Below the pieces are notes generated by a model. That model had not been told where the DNA came from and ran no database searches. It saw only the letters and a program-made list of their open reading frames with translations. A stretch of 64,000 nucleotides of DNA from Mycolicibacterium septicum DSM 44393 (lineage in GTDB: Bacteria; Actinomycetota; Actinomycetes; Mycobacteriales; Mycobacteriaceae): positions 3,675,317 through 3,739,316 of the forward strand of contig NZ_HG322951.1 in assembly GCF_000455325.1 (NCBI RefSeq). The letters are read 5' to 3'. Shown piece by piece: positions 54,169-62,421 of the stretch. The stretch's first letter is position 1, and every line of letters begins with the position of its first letter. The translations under genes and the position numbers were made by a program.

Positions 54169-55638
54169 TCAGCCCCACTCGTGGTTCATGGCCCGGGACT
54201 CGGACATGGTGCGCACGGACTCGCCGTGGCGGTCGGGTGCTCGGGACACCGCGATGAGAGCCATCGCGAGGGCGGCGGTGACCGCTCCGGCGACGAAGAT
54301 CGTCACGAAGCTGCCCTCCGATGGGACCATGCGATGCCCCAGCAACACCGCCACGACAGCGGCCGCCACGGAGCTGCCGATCGTCCGTGCGATCGCGTTC
54401 ATGCTCGTGGCGATGCCCGTCTCGCTGGCGTCCACCTCGCTGACGACCAATGCGGGCAGGGCGCCGTAGCCCAGGCTGATGTAGGCGTTGGCCAAGACGC
54501 CGGCCACGACGACCTGCCAGGGACGGCCATGGGCGACGGCGAGCATGACGAATCCGGCGATGCCGGCGACGGCGGCCACCACCAGCACCCGGCGGGCGCC
54601 GTATCGGTCGATGTACCGGCCGCTGACGAGCGCCACCAGAAAACCGGTCAGCGCTCCGGGCAGCAGGAAGTAGACGCTGGCTTGGAGCACGGTGGCCCCG
54701 AACCCGTAGCCGGCGACCTGCCGTGACATCTGCACGAACTGGGTGAGGCCGAGGAAGGCGAAGTACAGCCCCATTCCGACCAGGATCGTGGCCAGATTGG
54801 TCAGCAGGATGGGACGCCGGGCCAGCATCGTGGTCGAGACCAGGGGATCGGCGACTCGTCGTTCCCACCACCACCAGCTGATCAGCACGCCGATACCGCC
54901 GGCCAGAAAGCCGATCGTCCCCGGGTGGGTCCAGCCCCACGAGTTGCCCTGGGTGATGGCCAGCAGCACCGACGAGAGCCCGATCGCCAGGCCCGCAGCG
55001 CCCAGCCAGTCGATCGCACCGCCGGCGGCGGGCTTGCGGTTGGGTACGACCACGACTGCCACCACGATGACGACGGCGGTGAACGCGGTGGTGAGCCAGA
55101 AGACCCGGTGATACCCGGCGTCGCCCGACATCAGGAGGCCGGTGACGACGAGGCCGACGCCGCCGCCGAAGCCCAGCGTCCCGGACAACACCGACATCGC
55201 GCCGACCAGGCGATCCTCGGCGAGTTCTTCGCGCAGGATCGCGATGCTGATCGGATAGAGCGCGTACGAGGCGCCCTGCAGGATGCGTGCCGCCACCAGC
55301 AGCGGTACCGACGCCGTCACCGCGGCCAGCACCGAACCCGCCAGCACGACCACCAGCACGCCGAGCAGGACCCGCTTCTTGCTGTAGAGGTCGGCCAGCC
55401 GGCCGATCAGCGGGGTCGACGCGGCGGCCGCCAGCAGGTTGGCGGTCACAGCCCAGCTGACCGCCACCGACGAGGTGTCGAGCTGCCGGGCGATGATGCC
55501 AAGGATGGGGACCACTGCGGTCTGCAGGATGGCGACGGTGAGGGCCACCAGACTCAGGCCGACGATCAGGACACCGGGCCGACGGGGTGCTCCGGGCACC
55601 GCGGGGGAGGCGGACCGGTCGGTTTCGGTCCTGGCCAC
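54169..55638 (-). CDS. Major facilitator superfamily transporter (DHA2-like, about 14 helices)
   Basis: 489-aa multidrug-type exporter. Features: VALTVAILQTAVVPILGIIA in helix 1, motif A GRLADLYSKKRVLLG, QGASYALYPISIAILRE, and GTLGFGGGVGLVVTG (motif C-like). Length and helix pattern fit the DHA2 family. GTG start with GGAG upstream. Divergent from the NCS1 permease with 94 nt between starts. The substrate is unknown. Confidence 0.88.
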   Translation of the reverse strand: MARTETDRSASPAVPGAPRRPGVLIVGLSLVALTVAILQTAVVPILGIIARQLDTSSVAVSWAVTANLLAAAASTPLIGRLADLYSKKRVLLGVLVVVLAGSVLAAVTASVPLLVAARILQGASYALYPISIAILREELAEDRLVGAMSVLSGTLGFGGGVGLVVTGLLMSGDAGYHRVFWLTTAFTAVVIVVAVVVVPNRKPAAGGAIDWLGAAGLAIGLSSVLLAITQGNSWGWTHPGTIGFLAGGIGVLISWWWWERRVADPLVSTTMLARRPILLTNLATILVGMGLYFAFLGLTQFVQMSRQVAGYGFGATVLQASVYFLLPGALTGFLVALVSGRYIDRYGARRVLVVAAVAGIAGFVMLAVAHGRPWQVVVAGVLANAYISLGYGALPALVVSEVDASETGIATSMNAIARTIGSSVAAAVVAVLLGHRMVPSEGSFVTIFVAGAVTAALAMALIAVSRAPDRHGESVRTMSESRAMNHEWG

Positions 55639-55732
55639 GTCCCGCTCCGATCCATAGCTAATCTTTGTGTTTCCCGATTATGGCCTTGATGCGGCACGCG
55701 CCCGCACACCGGGTGCGTGGTCGAATAGACGA

Positions 55733-57121
55733 ATGGCTTTCGGCGTCAGTGCGCTCAACGCATCCACGTTCAGCGGGCGCCGCCCGACCGGCTCGGGTGA
55801 TCTGACCGTGGAGACCCATGGGATCGCACCGCTGGCCGCCGACCAACGGTACGGACATCCCGCCCGGCTGTTCACGGTGTGGTTCGCACCGCAGGTGAAC
55901 ATGACCGGCGTCTTCACCGGGACATTGGCGATCACCCTCGGACTGGGCTTCTGGCTGGGACTGCTGGCCATGGTGATCGGCACCGTTGCGGGTTCGGCCG
56001 TGGTCGCCTATCTGTCGACGTGGGGTCCGCGCACCGGGGCGGGCCAACTTCCCAACGCGCGCATGGCATTCGGCGGTCTTGTCGTGGTGCCGGGCATCCT
56101 GCAGTGGGGATCGTCGATCGCCTGGGACGCCCTCGTCGGGTTGTTCGGCGGGGAGGCACTGGCGGCGCTGCTGGGCATCCCGTTCTGGAGCGCGGTGTTG
56201 ATCGTGCTGGCGGTGCAGGGCGTCGTCGGGTTCTTCGGCTACGAGTTGATCCACCGCCTGCAGGCGGTGTTGACCGTCATCCTCTTCATCACGTTCGCGG
56301 TCTTCACGGTCAAGCTGGTCAGCGGCCATGACATCGTCGTGGCGCCGTCGGTGTCCGGTGCCGATCTGGCCGGAGCATTCGTTTTCGAGGTCACCATTGC
56401 CCTGAGCCTGACGATCTCGTGGGCCAGCTACGCCGCGGATTTCAGTCGGTATCTCCCCAGCGACTCGTCGCGGTGGCAGGTGTTCGGGTACTCGTTCGCC
56501 GGGATCGTGCTGGGCTACATCTTCGTTCAGGGCATCGGGATCGCGGCCGCGTCGGTCATCGGTGAACACACCGCCGACGGTGTTCACGCGGTCATGGGCG
56601 GGGGCCTGCTCGGCGGTCTGGCGTTGTTGGTGATCGCGCTCGCGGCGGTCGGGTCGGGGGTGATGAACGACTACAGCGGCTCCTTGGCATTGCAGACCAT
56701 CGGTGTGCGGGTGCGGCGGCCGGTGTCGGCGATCATCGTGACGGCGCTGGCCTTCGGTTTGATCCTGTGGCTGCACGCCGCCGACACCGCGACCAGGTTC
56801 ACCGACGTCCTGCTGTTGGTCAGCTACTGGATTCCGGCGTTTGTCGCTGTGGTCGTGGTGGACTGGACGATCCGTATCCGCGGCCGCAACACCATCGATC
56901 CGAGCACCGAACTCACCGGGCGCCGCGATGCGGTGGCGGCTCTGATCACCTTCCTGGTGGCCTACGCCGTCGCCGTGCCGTTCATGAACACCACCCTGAT
57001 CCAGGGTGCGGTGGCCACCGCATGGCACGGTGCCGACATCGCCTACTTCGTCAATTTTGTTGCGGCGCTGGTGCTTTACGGAGGTTACCGACTGCTGACA
57101 CGGCGGGCGGCCCGGCCATAG
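55733..57121 (+). CDS. NCS1-family purine/cytosine-type permease
   Basis: 462 aa, about twelve membrane helices. Family features: FTVWFAPQVNMTGVFTG, GQLPNARMAFGG, FFGYELIHRLQ, ISWASYAADFSRYLP and VSYWIPAFVAVVVVDW. Imports a nucleobase, allantoin, hydantoin or a similar small ring compound with cation coupling. ATG 55733 is chosen; upstream in-frame codons lack family similarity. No strong ribosome-binding site is visible. Its stop is 3 nt from the convergent dehydrogenase gene. Confidence 0.88.
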   Translation: MAFGVSALNASTFSGRRPTGSGDLTVETHGIAPLAADQRYGHPARLFTVWFAPQVNMTGVFTGTLAITLGLGFWLGLLAMVIGTVAGSAVVAYLSTWGPRTGAGQLPNARMAFGGLVVVPGILQWGSSIAWDALVGLFGGEALAALLGIPFWSAVLIVLAVQGVVGFFGYELIHRLQAVLTVILFITFAVFTVKLVSGHDIVVAPSVSGADLAGAFVFEVTIALSLTISWASYAADFSRYLPSDSSRWQVFGYSFAGIVLGYIFVQGIGIAAASVIGEHTADGVHAVMGGGLLGGLALLVIALAAVGSGVMNDYSGSLALQTIGVRVRRPVSAIIVTALAFGLILWLHAADTATRFTDVLLLVSYWIPAFVAVVVVDWTIRIRGRNTIDPSTELTGRRDAVAALITFLVAYAVAVPFMNTTLIQGAVATAWHGADIAYFVNFVAALVLYGGYRLLTRRAARP

Positions 57122-57124
57122 GCG

Positions 57125-58189
57125 TCAGGCCAGTGCGGCCAGTACGTGCTCGGTGAACGACGACGTGGACGCGCTGCCGCCGATGTCGGCGGTGCCGACA
57201 CCGGCATCGAGGGTCCGCCGGACCGCGTCCTCGATGCGATCCGCGGCAATGCCGAGCGCCGGTGTGCCGTCCTCCCGACCGGCCAGCCATCGCAGCAGCA
57301 TCGCGGTGGACAGGATCATCGCGACCGGATTGGCGATGTCGCGTCCGGCGATGTCGGGCGCAGACCCGTGGGCTGCCTGCGCCATCGCGTGAGTGTGCGA
57401 CGCGTTGATCGAGGGCGCCATCCCGAGTGAGCCGCTCAACTGGCCGGCGAGGTCGGACAGGATGTCGCCGAACATGTTCTCGGCCACGATCACATCGAAG
57501 TCGCGCGGGTGGCTCACCAATCGAGCCGCCAAGGCGTCGATATGCTCACCACGGACTTGGACATCGGGGTAGCTCTGGGCAACCGCCTGGCACACGTCGC
57601 GGAACAGCCCGGTGGTCTTGGCCAGGACATTCGTCTTGTGGGCGACGGTGACCGACTTGCGCCGGACGGACGCCAACTGGAATGCCTGGTGGGCGATCCG
57701 CTCACAGGCGGTCCGGGTGAAAACCGCGACGGCCAGCGCGACATCGGGGGTCGGCATGAATTCGCCTGCGCCGTCGTACATGTTGCGATCGGCATAGAAC
57801 CCTTCGGTGTTCTCCCTGACGATGACCACATCGAGATCGGGGCAGACGGCGTGGACGGCGGAACTCAGGGTGCGCGCGGGCCGGATGTTGGCGAACAAGT
57901 TGTAGCGCTTGCGGATTGCCCCACCGGGTGACAGTGTGCCCCGGAACTGCTCGGGGTATCCGGCGTTGTCGTGCGGTCCGAGAATCCACCCGGCCAGCCC
58001 GTCGAGCTCGGCCAGCGTCGGTTCCGGCAGGGGAGTTCCGAATTCACCGATCGCCTCGAGGCCGAACGGCAGTTCGCGCCAGTGCACGCCGACCGACGCA
58101 CCGGCCAGGGCCCGTTCCGCGACCCTGGTGGCCGAGTCCACGATCTCCGGTCCGATACCGTCGCCGAGAAGCACTCCCAGAGTCAGCAC
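57125..58189 (-). CDS. Isocitrate/isopropylmalate dehydrogenase-family enzyme
   Basis: 354-aa NAD(P)-dependent beta-decarboxylating dehydrogenase. Start region GVLLGDGIGPEIV; substrate loop RENTEGFYADRN; metal-binding region FDVIVAENMFGDILSDLAG; cofactor loop AAHGSAPDIAGRDIANP. RENTEG resembles isocitrate- or tartrate/malate-type enzymes more than leucine-pathway LeuB, so a D-malate, tartrate or related 2-hydroxyacid is likelier. GTG start. Expected to work with the hydrolase encoded 15 nt upstream on the same strand. Confidence 0.87.
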   Translation of the reverse strand: MLTLGVLLGDGIGPEIVDSATRVAERALAGASVGVHWRELPFGLEAIGEFGTPLPEPTLAELDGLAGWILGPHDNAGYPEQFRGTLSPGGAIRKRYNLFANIRPARTLSSAVHAVCPDLDVVIVRENTEGFYADRNMYDGAGEFMPTPDVALAVAVFTRTACERIAHQAFQLASVRRKSVTVAHKTNVLAKTTGLFRDVCQAVAQSYPDVQVRGEHIDALAARLVSHPRDFDVIVAENMFGDILSDLAGQLSGSLGMAPSINASHTHAMAQAAHGSAPDIAGRDIANPVAMILSTAMLLRWLAGREDGTPALGIAADRIEDAVRRTLDAGVGTADIGGSASTSSFTEHVLAALA

Positions 58190-58204
58190 ACCGTCATCTT
58201 CCGC

Positions 58205-59113
58205 TCAAACAGGATGGGCCGCGAACCACTGCAACAACATTTCTGCGATCTCGGCCGGCTTTTCTTCCGGGAGCCAGTGCGAGACCCCGCGCAGCGTTTC
58301 GAAACGGTAGGGACCGCTCACGTAATTCGCGGTATCGCGCGCCGGCTTGGCGGTGATCGCGATGTCGCGGTCACTCCAGACATACAGCGTCGGCACTGTG
58401 ATCTTGTCCGCGGCGCCCAGCCCCGACCGGCTCAGCGGCATGGCTCGGTACCAGTTCAGTGCGGCGGTCAGTGCCCCGGGTTGAGCCATCGCGCGAGCGT
58501 CACGTTCGGCGGCCTCGGGTGGCAGCCCGCTGTGGATCAGGGATTTTTCGATCGCCGCGCCGTTGCCGTCGCGCCCGAGCATCAACCGTTCTGACACCCA
58601 CGGCAGTTGATTGACGTACATGTACCAGGAGGCCAGACCCTGTCGGCTGGTGAGCAGGGACCGCAGGAACGCCAGCGGGTGAGGCACCGACAGCGCCGAC
58701 AACGACGCCAGTTTGTCCGGTGCGCGCGCGGCGACACTCCAGGCCACCGCGGCACCCCAGTCGTGGCCGACGAGATGGACCCGGTCGGCGCCGCTGGCAT
58801 CGATCAGCGCAAGGGTGTCCTCCACCAGTTCCGTCGCGCGGTAATCGCGGCGACGAGTCGGCCGGGCGCCGGGCGAGTACCCGCGCTGATTGGGCGCAAG
58901 ACACCGGAACCCCTGGGCGGTGAGCAGGGAGATGATCGGTTCCCAGCTGACATTCTGCTGGGGGAAACCATGAAGCAAGACGACCACCGGACCGTCGGCT
59001 GGACCGTCATCGATGACGTCGAATACGAATTCCCCGCGGCGGTACTGATCCATGTCCTGCATCATGCCAAGCGCTGCGGCGGTCGGGAATGAGGCATTGG
59101 TGTTGAGGCTCAT
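58205..59113 (-). CDS. Alpha/beta hydrolase, epoxide-hydrolase-like
   Basis: 302 aa. Oxyanion motif HGFPQQNVSW, nucleophile elbow GHDWGAAV with Asp rather than Ser, as in epoxide hydrolases and haloalkane dehalogenases, and catalytic His in GVSHWLPEEKP. Two Met codons near residues 18-21 (MMQDM) are alternative starts. Probably co-transcribed with the downstream dehydrogenase. The substrate is unknown. Confidence 0.87.
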   Translation of the reverse strand: MSLNTNASFPTAAALGMMQDMDQYRRGEFVFDVIDDGPADGPVVVLLHGFPQQNVSWEPIISLLTAQGFRCLAPNQRGYSPGARPTRRRDYRATELVEDTLALIDASGADRVHLVGHDWGAAVAWSVAARAPDKLASLSALSVPHPLAFLRSLLTSRQGLASWYMYVNQLPWVSERLMLGRDGNGAAIEKSLIHSGLPPEAAERDARAMAQPGALTAALNWYRAMPLSRSGLGAADKITVPTLYVWSDRDIAITAKPARDTANYVSGPYRFETLRGVSHWLPEEKPAEIAEMLLQWFAAHPV

Positions 59114-59214
59114 CGCCGCCCGACTTCAGGTAGCCCGCTACGCGCGACTGCAGACGGAGCGGTACTCGACACTGAGCCGATATGGGCCGCACGCGACCAG
59201 AAAGGCAGTGGCAG

Positions 59215-59862
59215 ATGAAGAATTACACCGTGGCACTCGGCGACACCCTGTTCGGGATCGCCCAGCGCGAATACGGCGACGGGGATCTCTACCCCGTCAT
59301 CGCCGAGCAGAATCACCTCAGCAATCCGGGGCTGATCAACATCGGGCAGGAATTGTTGATCCCGTACGTCACCTACCGGCACCTGTTCACGACCGATGAC
59401 AGCACCGCCGCCCGCAGGCAGCTCACCCAGTCGATCTACGGGACGCAGAGCCCCGACATCCAGTTGATCTGGGAGGTGGTGAACGGTGTGGCGCAGCGGG
59501 AGATCCGTCGCGGTAGTTGGTTGCTCCTGCCCGATCTCACCAACGTCGGACACCACACCGTCGTCGAGGGGGAGAGCTTCGTGCTGCTGGCGGACCGGTG
59601 GTACGGCGACGATCACCTTGCGATCGTCATCGCCAACGCCAACAACCTGGACCCGTCCACCGATCCGGACCCGGGTCAGGTTCTGATGGTTCCCGGGCTC
59701 AATCGTCGTCGGCATATCGCCGGGGACACCCTCGAGTCACTGTGCGTCGAGGAGTACGGCGATCACGATGTGTCGACCCGTGCGGCCGTTGCCGGCGCGG
59801 CCAACTACATCAGCCGCCCTCACCACCTCTTCTCCAATCAGGTGGTGTACTTCCCCTCGTGA
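59215..59862 (+). CDS. Protein made of LysM-like repeats, no signal peptide
   Basis: 215 aa. Four LysM-like units: KNYTVALGDTLFGIAQREYG at the N-terminus, a weaker one near residues 62-105 (QSIYGTQSPDIQLIWEVVNG), GHHTVVEGESFVLLADRWYG near 112, and RRHIAGDTLESLCVEEYGDH near 165. LysM modules bind N-acetylglucosamine polymers such as peptidoglycan, but no secretion signal, membrane helix or enzyme domain is present. ATG 59215 has an AGGCAG site upstream; the open frame extends 11 codons further. It stands alone between oppositely oriented neighbours. Confidence 0.8.
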   Translation: MKNYTVALGDTLFGIAQREYGDGDLYPVIAEQNHLSNPGLINIGQELLIPYVTYRHLFTTDDSTAARRQLTQSIYGTQSPDIQLIWEVVNGVAQREIRRGSWLLLPDLTNVGHHTVVEGESFVLLADRWYGDDHLAIVIANANNLDPSTDPDPGQVLMVPGLNRRRHIAGDTLESLCVEEYGDHDVSTRAAVAGAANYISRPHHLFSNQVVYFPS

Positions 59863-60049
59863 TCACCTCGGTGTGAACGAGAGTGGTTGTTTGCCAGTCG
59901 ATCCCGTGTAGCCGACGGCGGCGGCGGCCGTGACCTTCCGGTGGCCAACTTGTGACAGCAACGTGGCGGCCGTGGAGCGCCTTCGCGGTTGCAGCGTATG
60001 CGCAGGATGCGGTACCAATCATGAGGTGCGCGCGGGAAGGACCATCTGA

Positions 60050-60925
60050 ATGAGCTCGATTGGGACAGAAGACGTTCCAGGGCACTGGCTGACCGCGGCG
60101 GAAGTGGCCCGGGCGTCGCAGTTGCGAGAGGATCTCGTCGAGCGGTTCCTGCCGGCCGGGCAACCGCAAGGGGCGCTCTACGGACGCGATCTCGTGTCAG
60201 TTGCCCGATTCGTCAAGGTGCTCACCGATCTGGGAACACCGACCGCTGCTGTCGAAGTGGCTGTCGCCGAATTGCGGGCCCGCCCGGACGCGGCATTCAG
60301 CGTGGCCCTTCGCGGAGGTGGCGGTGCGGGTCGGTGGTCACTGAGTCCGAAGCTGACCGGCAACCGGACCCGGGTCTGGAAAACGGTGGGTGCGACCACT
60401 GCCGCCGCGTTGCTCGTCGGCGGCGTCGTGGCGGTCACGATGTCGCGACACGAGGATCAGCAGTCCACTGCGGGACCGGCCCCATCCGGTGTCAAACCCG
60501 TTCCCGCCGAAGTGGTTGCGTCGACCGTGACGGAGGAGCCGGGCGGCCGGGCCGCCCAGGCGTTTGCCGCACCCAAGCCGGATCCGGTGTGTTCGCAATG
60601 GCAACGGGCCGGCGCCGGGTACGACGGCAAGCAGCAGGCGTGGGTCAAGACCGATCACCGGGTCCCGGCGTCGCGCTGGTCGCCCAAGCAGCGGTCGGTG
60701 ACGCTGGCCGTCATCCCGGTCATGCGCCAGGAAGCCGCCGAATTGCGCGCCTTGGCCGACAAGGCCACGGACCCGCTTCTGATCGGTCTGTTGCGGGCCC
60801 AGTCTCGGTACGTGGACAATTACGCCACCAAACTGCCGAAGTTCGAGCCGGCGGACCATGCGAACTGGACCGCGGCAGGCGCGATGGATGCTGCGGTGAA
60901 GGCGGCTTGCTCGACGCCACGTTGA
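60050..60925 (+). CDS. MerR-like HTH protein with single transmembrane helix and external domain
   Basis: 291 aa, unknown family. Residues 10-80 look like a MerR-type winged helix (HWLTAAEVARASQLREDLVE, YGRDLVSVARFVKVLTDLG). A single hydrophobic helix lies near 104-124 (AALLVGGVVAVTM) after a basic RTRVWK. The outer part starts with a Pro/Val-rich linker and holds an all-helical domain with two Cys (PVCSQW and KAACSTPR) that could pair. The layout suggests a membrane-anchored regulator or signal sensor. The 187-nt gap upstream shows nothing firm. A 14-bp terminator hairpin follows. Confidence 0.65.
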   Translation: MSSIGTEDVPGHWLTAAEVARASQLREDLVERFLPAGQPQGALYGRDLVSVARFVKVLTDLGTPTAAVEVAVAELRARPDAAFSVALRGGGGAGRWSLSPKLTGNRTRVWKTVGATTAAALLVGGVVAVTMSRHEDQQSTAGPAPSGVKPVPAEVVASTVTEEPGGRAAQAFAAPKPDPVCSQWQRAGAGYDGKQQAWVKTDHRVPASRWSPKQRSVTLAVIPVMRQEAAELRALADKATDPLLIGLLRAQSRYVDNYATKLPKFEPADHANWTAAGAMDAAVKAACSTPR

Positions 60926-60942
60926 GTGCCCGCCTTCCGGTA

Positions 60943-60978
60943 TCTGGTGGGGCACTAGGGGATGAGTGCCCCACCAGA
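60943..60978. terminator. Bidirectional terminator hairpin
   Basis: Perfect 14-bp stem TCTGGTGGGGCACT/AGTGCCCCACCAGA with an 8-nt loop, between two convergent genes. The strongest terminator candidate in the window. Confidence 0.75.
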
Positions 60979-60989
60979 AATCGGTTCGG

Positions 60990-61298
60990 TTACATCGGAA
61001 TCCAGCGATCGAGGAACCAGAAGCCCCAACCGTGGCCGTCGCCGGCCTGCATCGGGGTCACCCGCTGGCCATTCCACTCGAACGGTTGATGATCACGACG
61101 CGCCGCGTCGATCCCGCGACCGTGCCAGTCGTCGGGCCGGAAGCCACGGTCGTCGTGGCGGTCGCACTGCGGCGCACCCGGACGGTCGCAACCAGGGCCC
61201 GGGTCGGCGGCGGCGGTGCCAATACCCAGCCCCAGCAACCCGGCCGCGCCTAATCCTGCCGCCATCGCCGATATGCCCACGGATTTTTTGAAACGCAT
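60990..61298 (-). CDS. Small secreted Trp/Asp/Arg-rich protein
   Basis: 102 aa, of unknown function. ATG 61298 follows GGAGTAAAGC and gives a Sec signal peptide (MRFKKSVGISAMAAGLGAAG, cleavage near TAAA-DP). The mature part is rich in Asp, Arg, Gly and Trp, has two Cys (GCDRPGAPQCDRH), a WHGRG motif shared with the secreted protein at 27543, and ends in GWGFWFLDRWIPM. It resembles small exported mycobacterial proteins. Confidence 0.72.
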   Translation of the reverse strand: MRFKKSVGISAMAAGLGAAGLLGLGIGTAAADPGPGCDRPGAPQCDRHDDRGFRPDDWHGRGIDAARRDHQPFEWNGQRVTPMQAGDGHGWGFWFLDRWIPM

Positions 61299-61463
61299 TG
61301 CTTTACTCCGTTTCTGATCAGTGCGACGACGGTGCCGCACGGAGAGCAAAGCTATTTCGGCGGGTTGTGTTTGCCCTGTGCTGACGATTGGCACGCGCTG
61401 TGCGGTCGGTAACAAGATGAAAACTGCTTGGACTCAGTGATATTGAGTGCCGGCAGCCGACGC

Positions 61464-61616
61464 TCAGATGCATCCCGGCATACCGTCGCGGCGATGCGCC
61501 GACGATGAGGACGAGACGGCGGATCTGTCGAGGTCAACCCGCCAATCGGTGCAGCGGCTGAGGATCTCGTCAAAGCCGACGCGGCCCTCGTTACGCGCCA
61601 AGGCATTTCCCAGGAA
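61464..61616 (-). pseudogene. C-terminal remnant of a cytochrome P450
   Basis: Minus-strand reading FLGNALARNEGRVGFDEILS, then RCTDWRVDLDR, matches the stretch that follows the heme Cys in P450s (CLGxxLARxExRVxxxExLxR...W.VD). The Cys itself is lost: an in-frame TGA precedes the Phe, and a GMGVGT just upstream looks like the degraded start of the heme loop. The rest of the gene (some 350 codons) is missing. The fragment starts directly after the NTF2-like gene stop, and a -1/+1 frame change near its end may hide further P450 sequence. The remaining bases of the 61299-61668 gap show nothing else I can name. Confidence 0.65.
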
Positions 61617-61668
61617 TCAGCCGACGGTGCCAACGCCCATACCGGTCCCGCCTGCCGGGGACCCACGC

Positions 61669-62190
61669 TCACCAGGTCAGATTGTGCTTTTCGAAGTGGC
61701 GAGCCAACGCCTCCATGTACTCGTCGCCGTGAAATGGCCCGCGGGCGCCGATCGCCTTTTCCAGGAAAGGACCGTATTCCTCGTCGTTGACGTAGGTCGA
61801 CCAGTGGGTGATCTGGCCGTCGTCGTTGGTGTCGATGAAGCTGATCGAGTAGAAGCCCATCGTCTCGCCCTCGGCTGTCGTGCCCTCCCAGCGGTAGCGC
61901 ATGACAAGGCCGTTCTCGGCGGGCCAGAACTTGTGGTCGACGGGTTTCCAGTCGGGGAACACCACCGAATAAGCCTTGGCCTCGACGGTGGCCGCGACGT
62001 CGAACGAGGTGGCCACGTCCTTGAGCACGAGCTCCTGACCGGCCACGAAGTAGGGCGAGGTGTACACGGCGTCGTCGGTGAACTCCCACTCGTCGTATGA
62101 CTCGCCTTCCTGCACCTTCCGCAGCACGTACTTGTCGCGGTAGCTCTCGGCCATGCGGCGGTGTTTGGCGATTCGGTCGACCAGATCCAT
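61669..62190 (-). CDS. NTF2-like (SnoaL-fold) protein
   Basis: 173 aa. Alternating pattern of an N-terminal helix (RIAKHRRMAESYRDKYVL) and strands (DEWEFTDDAVYTSPYFVAG, GLVMRYRWEG, FYSISFIDTNDDGQITHW) fits the NTF2/SnoaL fold; the family role is unknown. Followed immediately by a P450 remnant, echoing the NTF2-P450 pair at 43998-45772. A palindrome, ATACAG-AC-CTGTAT, lies 73-86 nt upstream of the start and may be its operator. Confidence 0.75.
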   Translation of the reverse strand: MDLVDRIAKHRRMAESYRDKYVLRKVQEGESYDEWEFTDDAVYTSPYFVAGQELVLKDVATSFDVAATVEAKAYSVVFPDWKPVDHKFWPAENGLVMRYRWEGTTAEGETMGFYSISFIDTNDDGQITHWSTYVNDEEYGPFLEKAIGARGPFHGDEYMEALARHFEKHNLTW

Positions 62191-62262
62191 TGCGGTCCTT
62201 ATTCATTGGGGGAGCGGCAAGGCCAGGCCGGCGGCTCGTGTGGCCTGGCGCACACCACTAAT

Positions 62263-62276
62263 ATACAGACCTGTAT
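62263..62276. promoter_or_regulatory. Palindromic operator candidate upstream of the NTF2-like gene
   Basis: Perfect palindrome ATACAG-AC-CTGTAT in an AT-rich spot of the 227-nt gap between the NTF2-like gene and a small ORF. Size and symmetry suit a TetR-family dimer; no regulator gene is adjacent. Confidence 0.45.
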
Positions 62277-62316
62277 CGCAGATTCAACGGTGAATCTTCA
62301 TGGTTGGCGATAGGTG

Positions 62317-62421
62317 ATGAACCCACATTTCGGCACGGGGGAACGCCTGGCCGACGGTGACTTGGATGCCGACAAGATGGCCGATGACATCGGCCGGCGG
62401 ATTCAGCGCACTCGAAACTAG
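62317..62421 (+). CDS. Possible 34-aa ORF
   Basis: ATG (or GTG 62314) to TAG, encoding a hydrophilic peptide rich in Asp and Arg (LADGDLDADKMADDIGRRIQ near its end). A weak AGG lies upstream. Its stop overlaps the end of the convergent hydrolase gene. It could be a real small protein, a gene remnant, or chance; no family recognised. Confidence 0.2.
   Translation: MNPHFGTGERLADGDLDADKMADDIGRRIQRTRN

Noticed and set aside
61352..62206. Long open frames on both strands around the NTF2-like gene at 61669 (also 61447-62100 on the plus strand)
   Set aside because: Their translations are low-complexity Arg/Pro/Ser or Gly/Val-rich mirrors of the real gene; only the P450-tail frame in the gap has family similarity.
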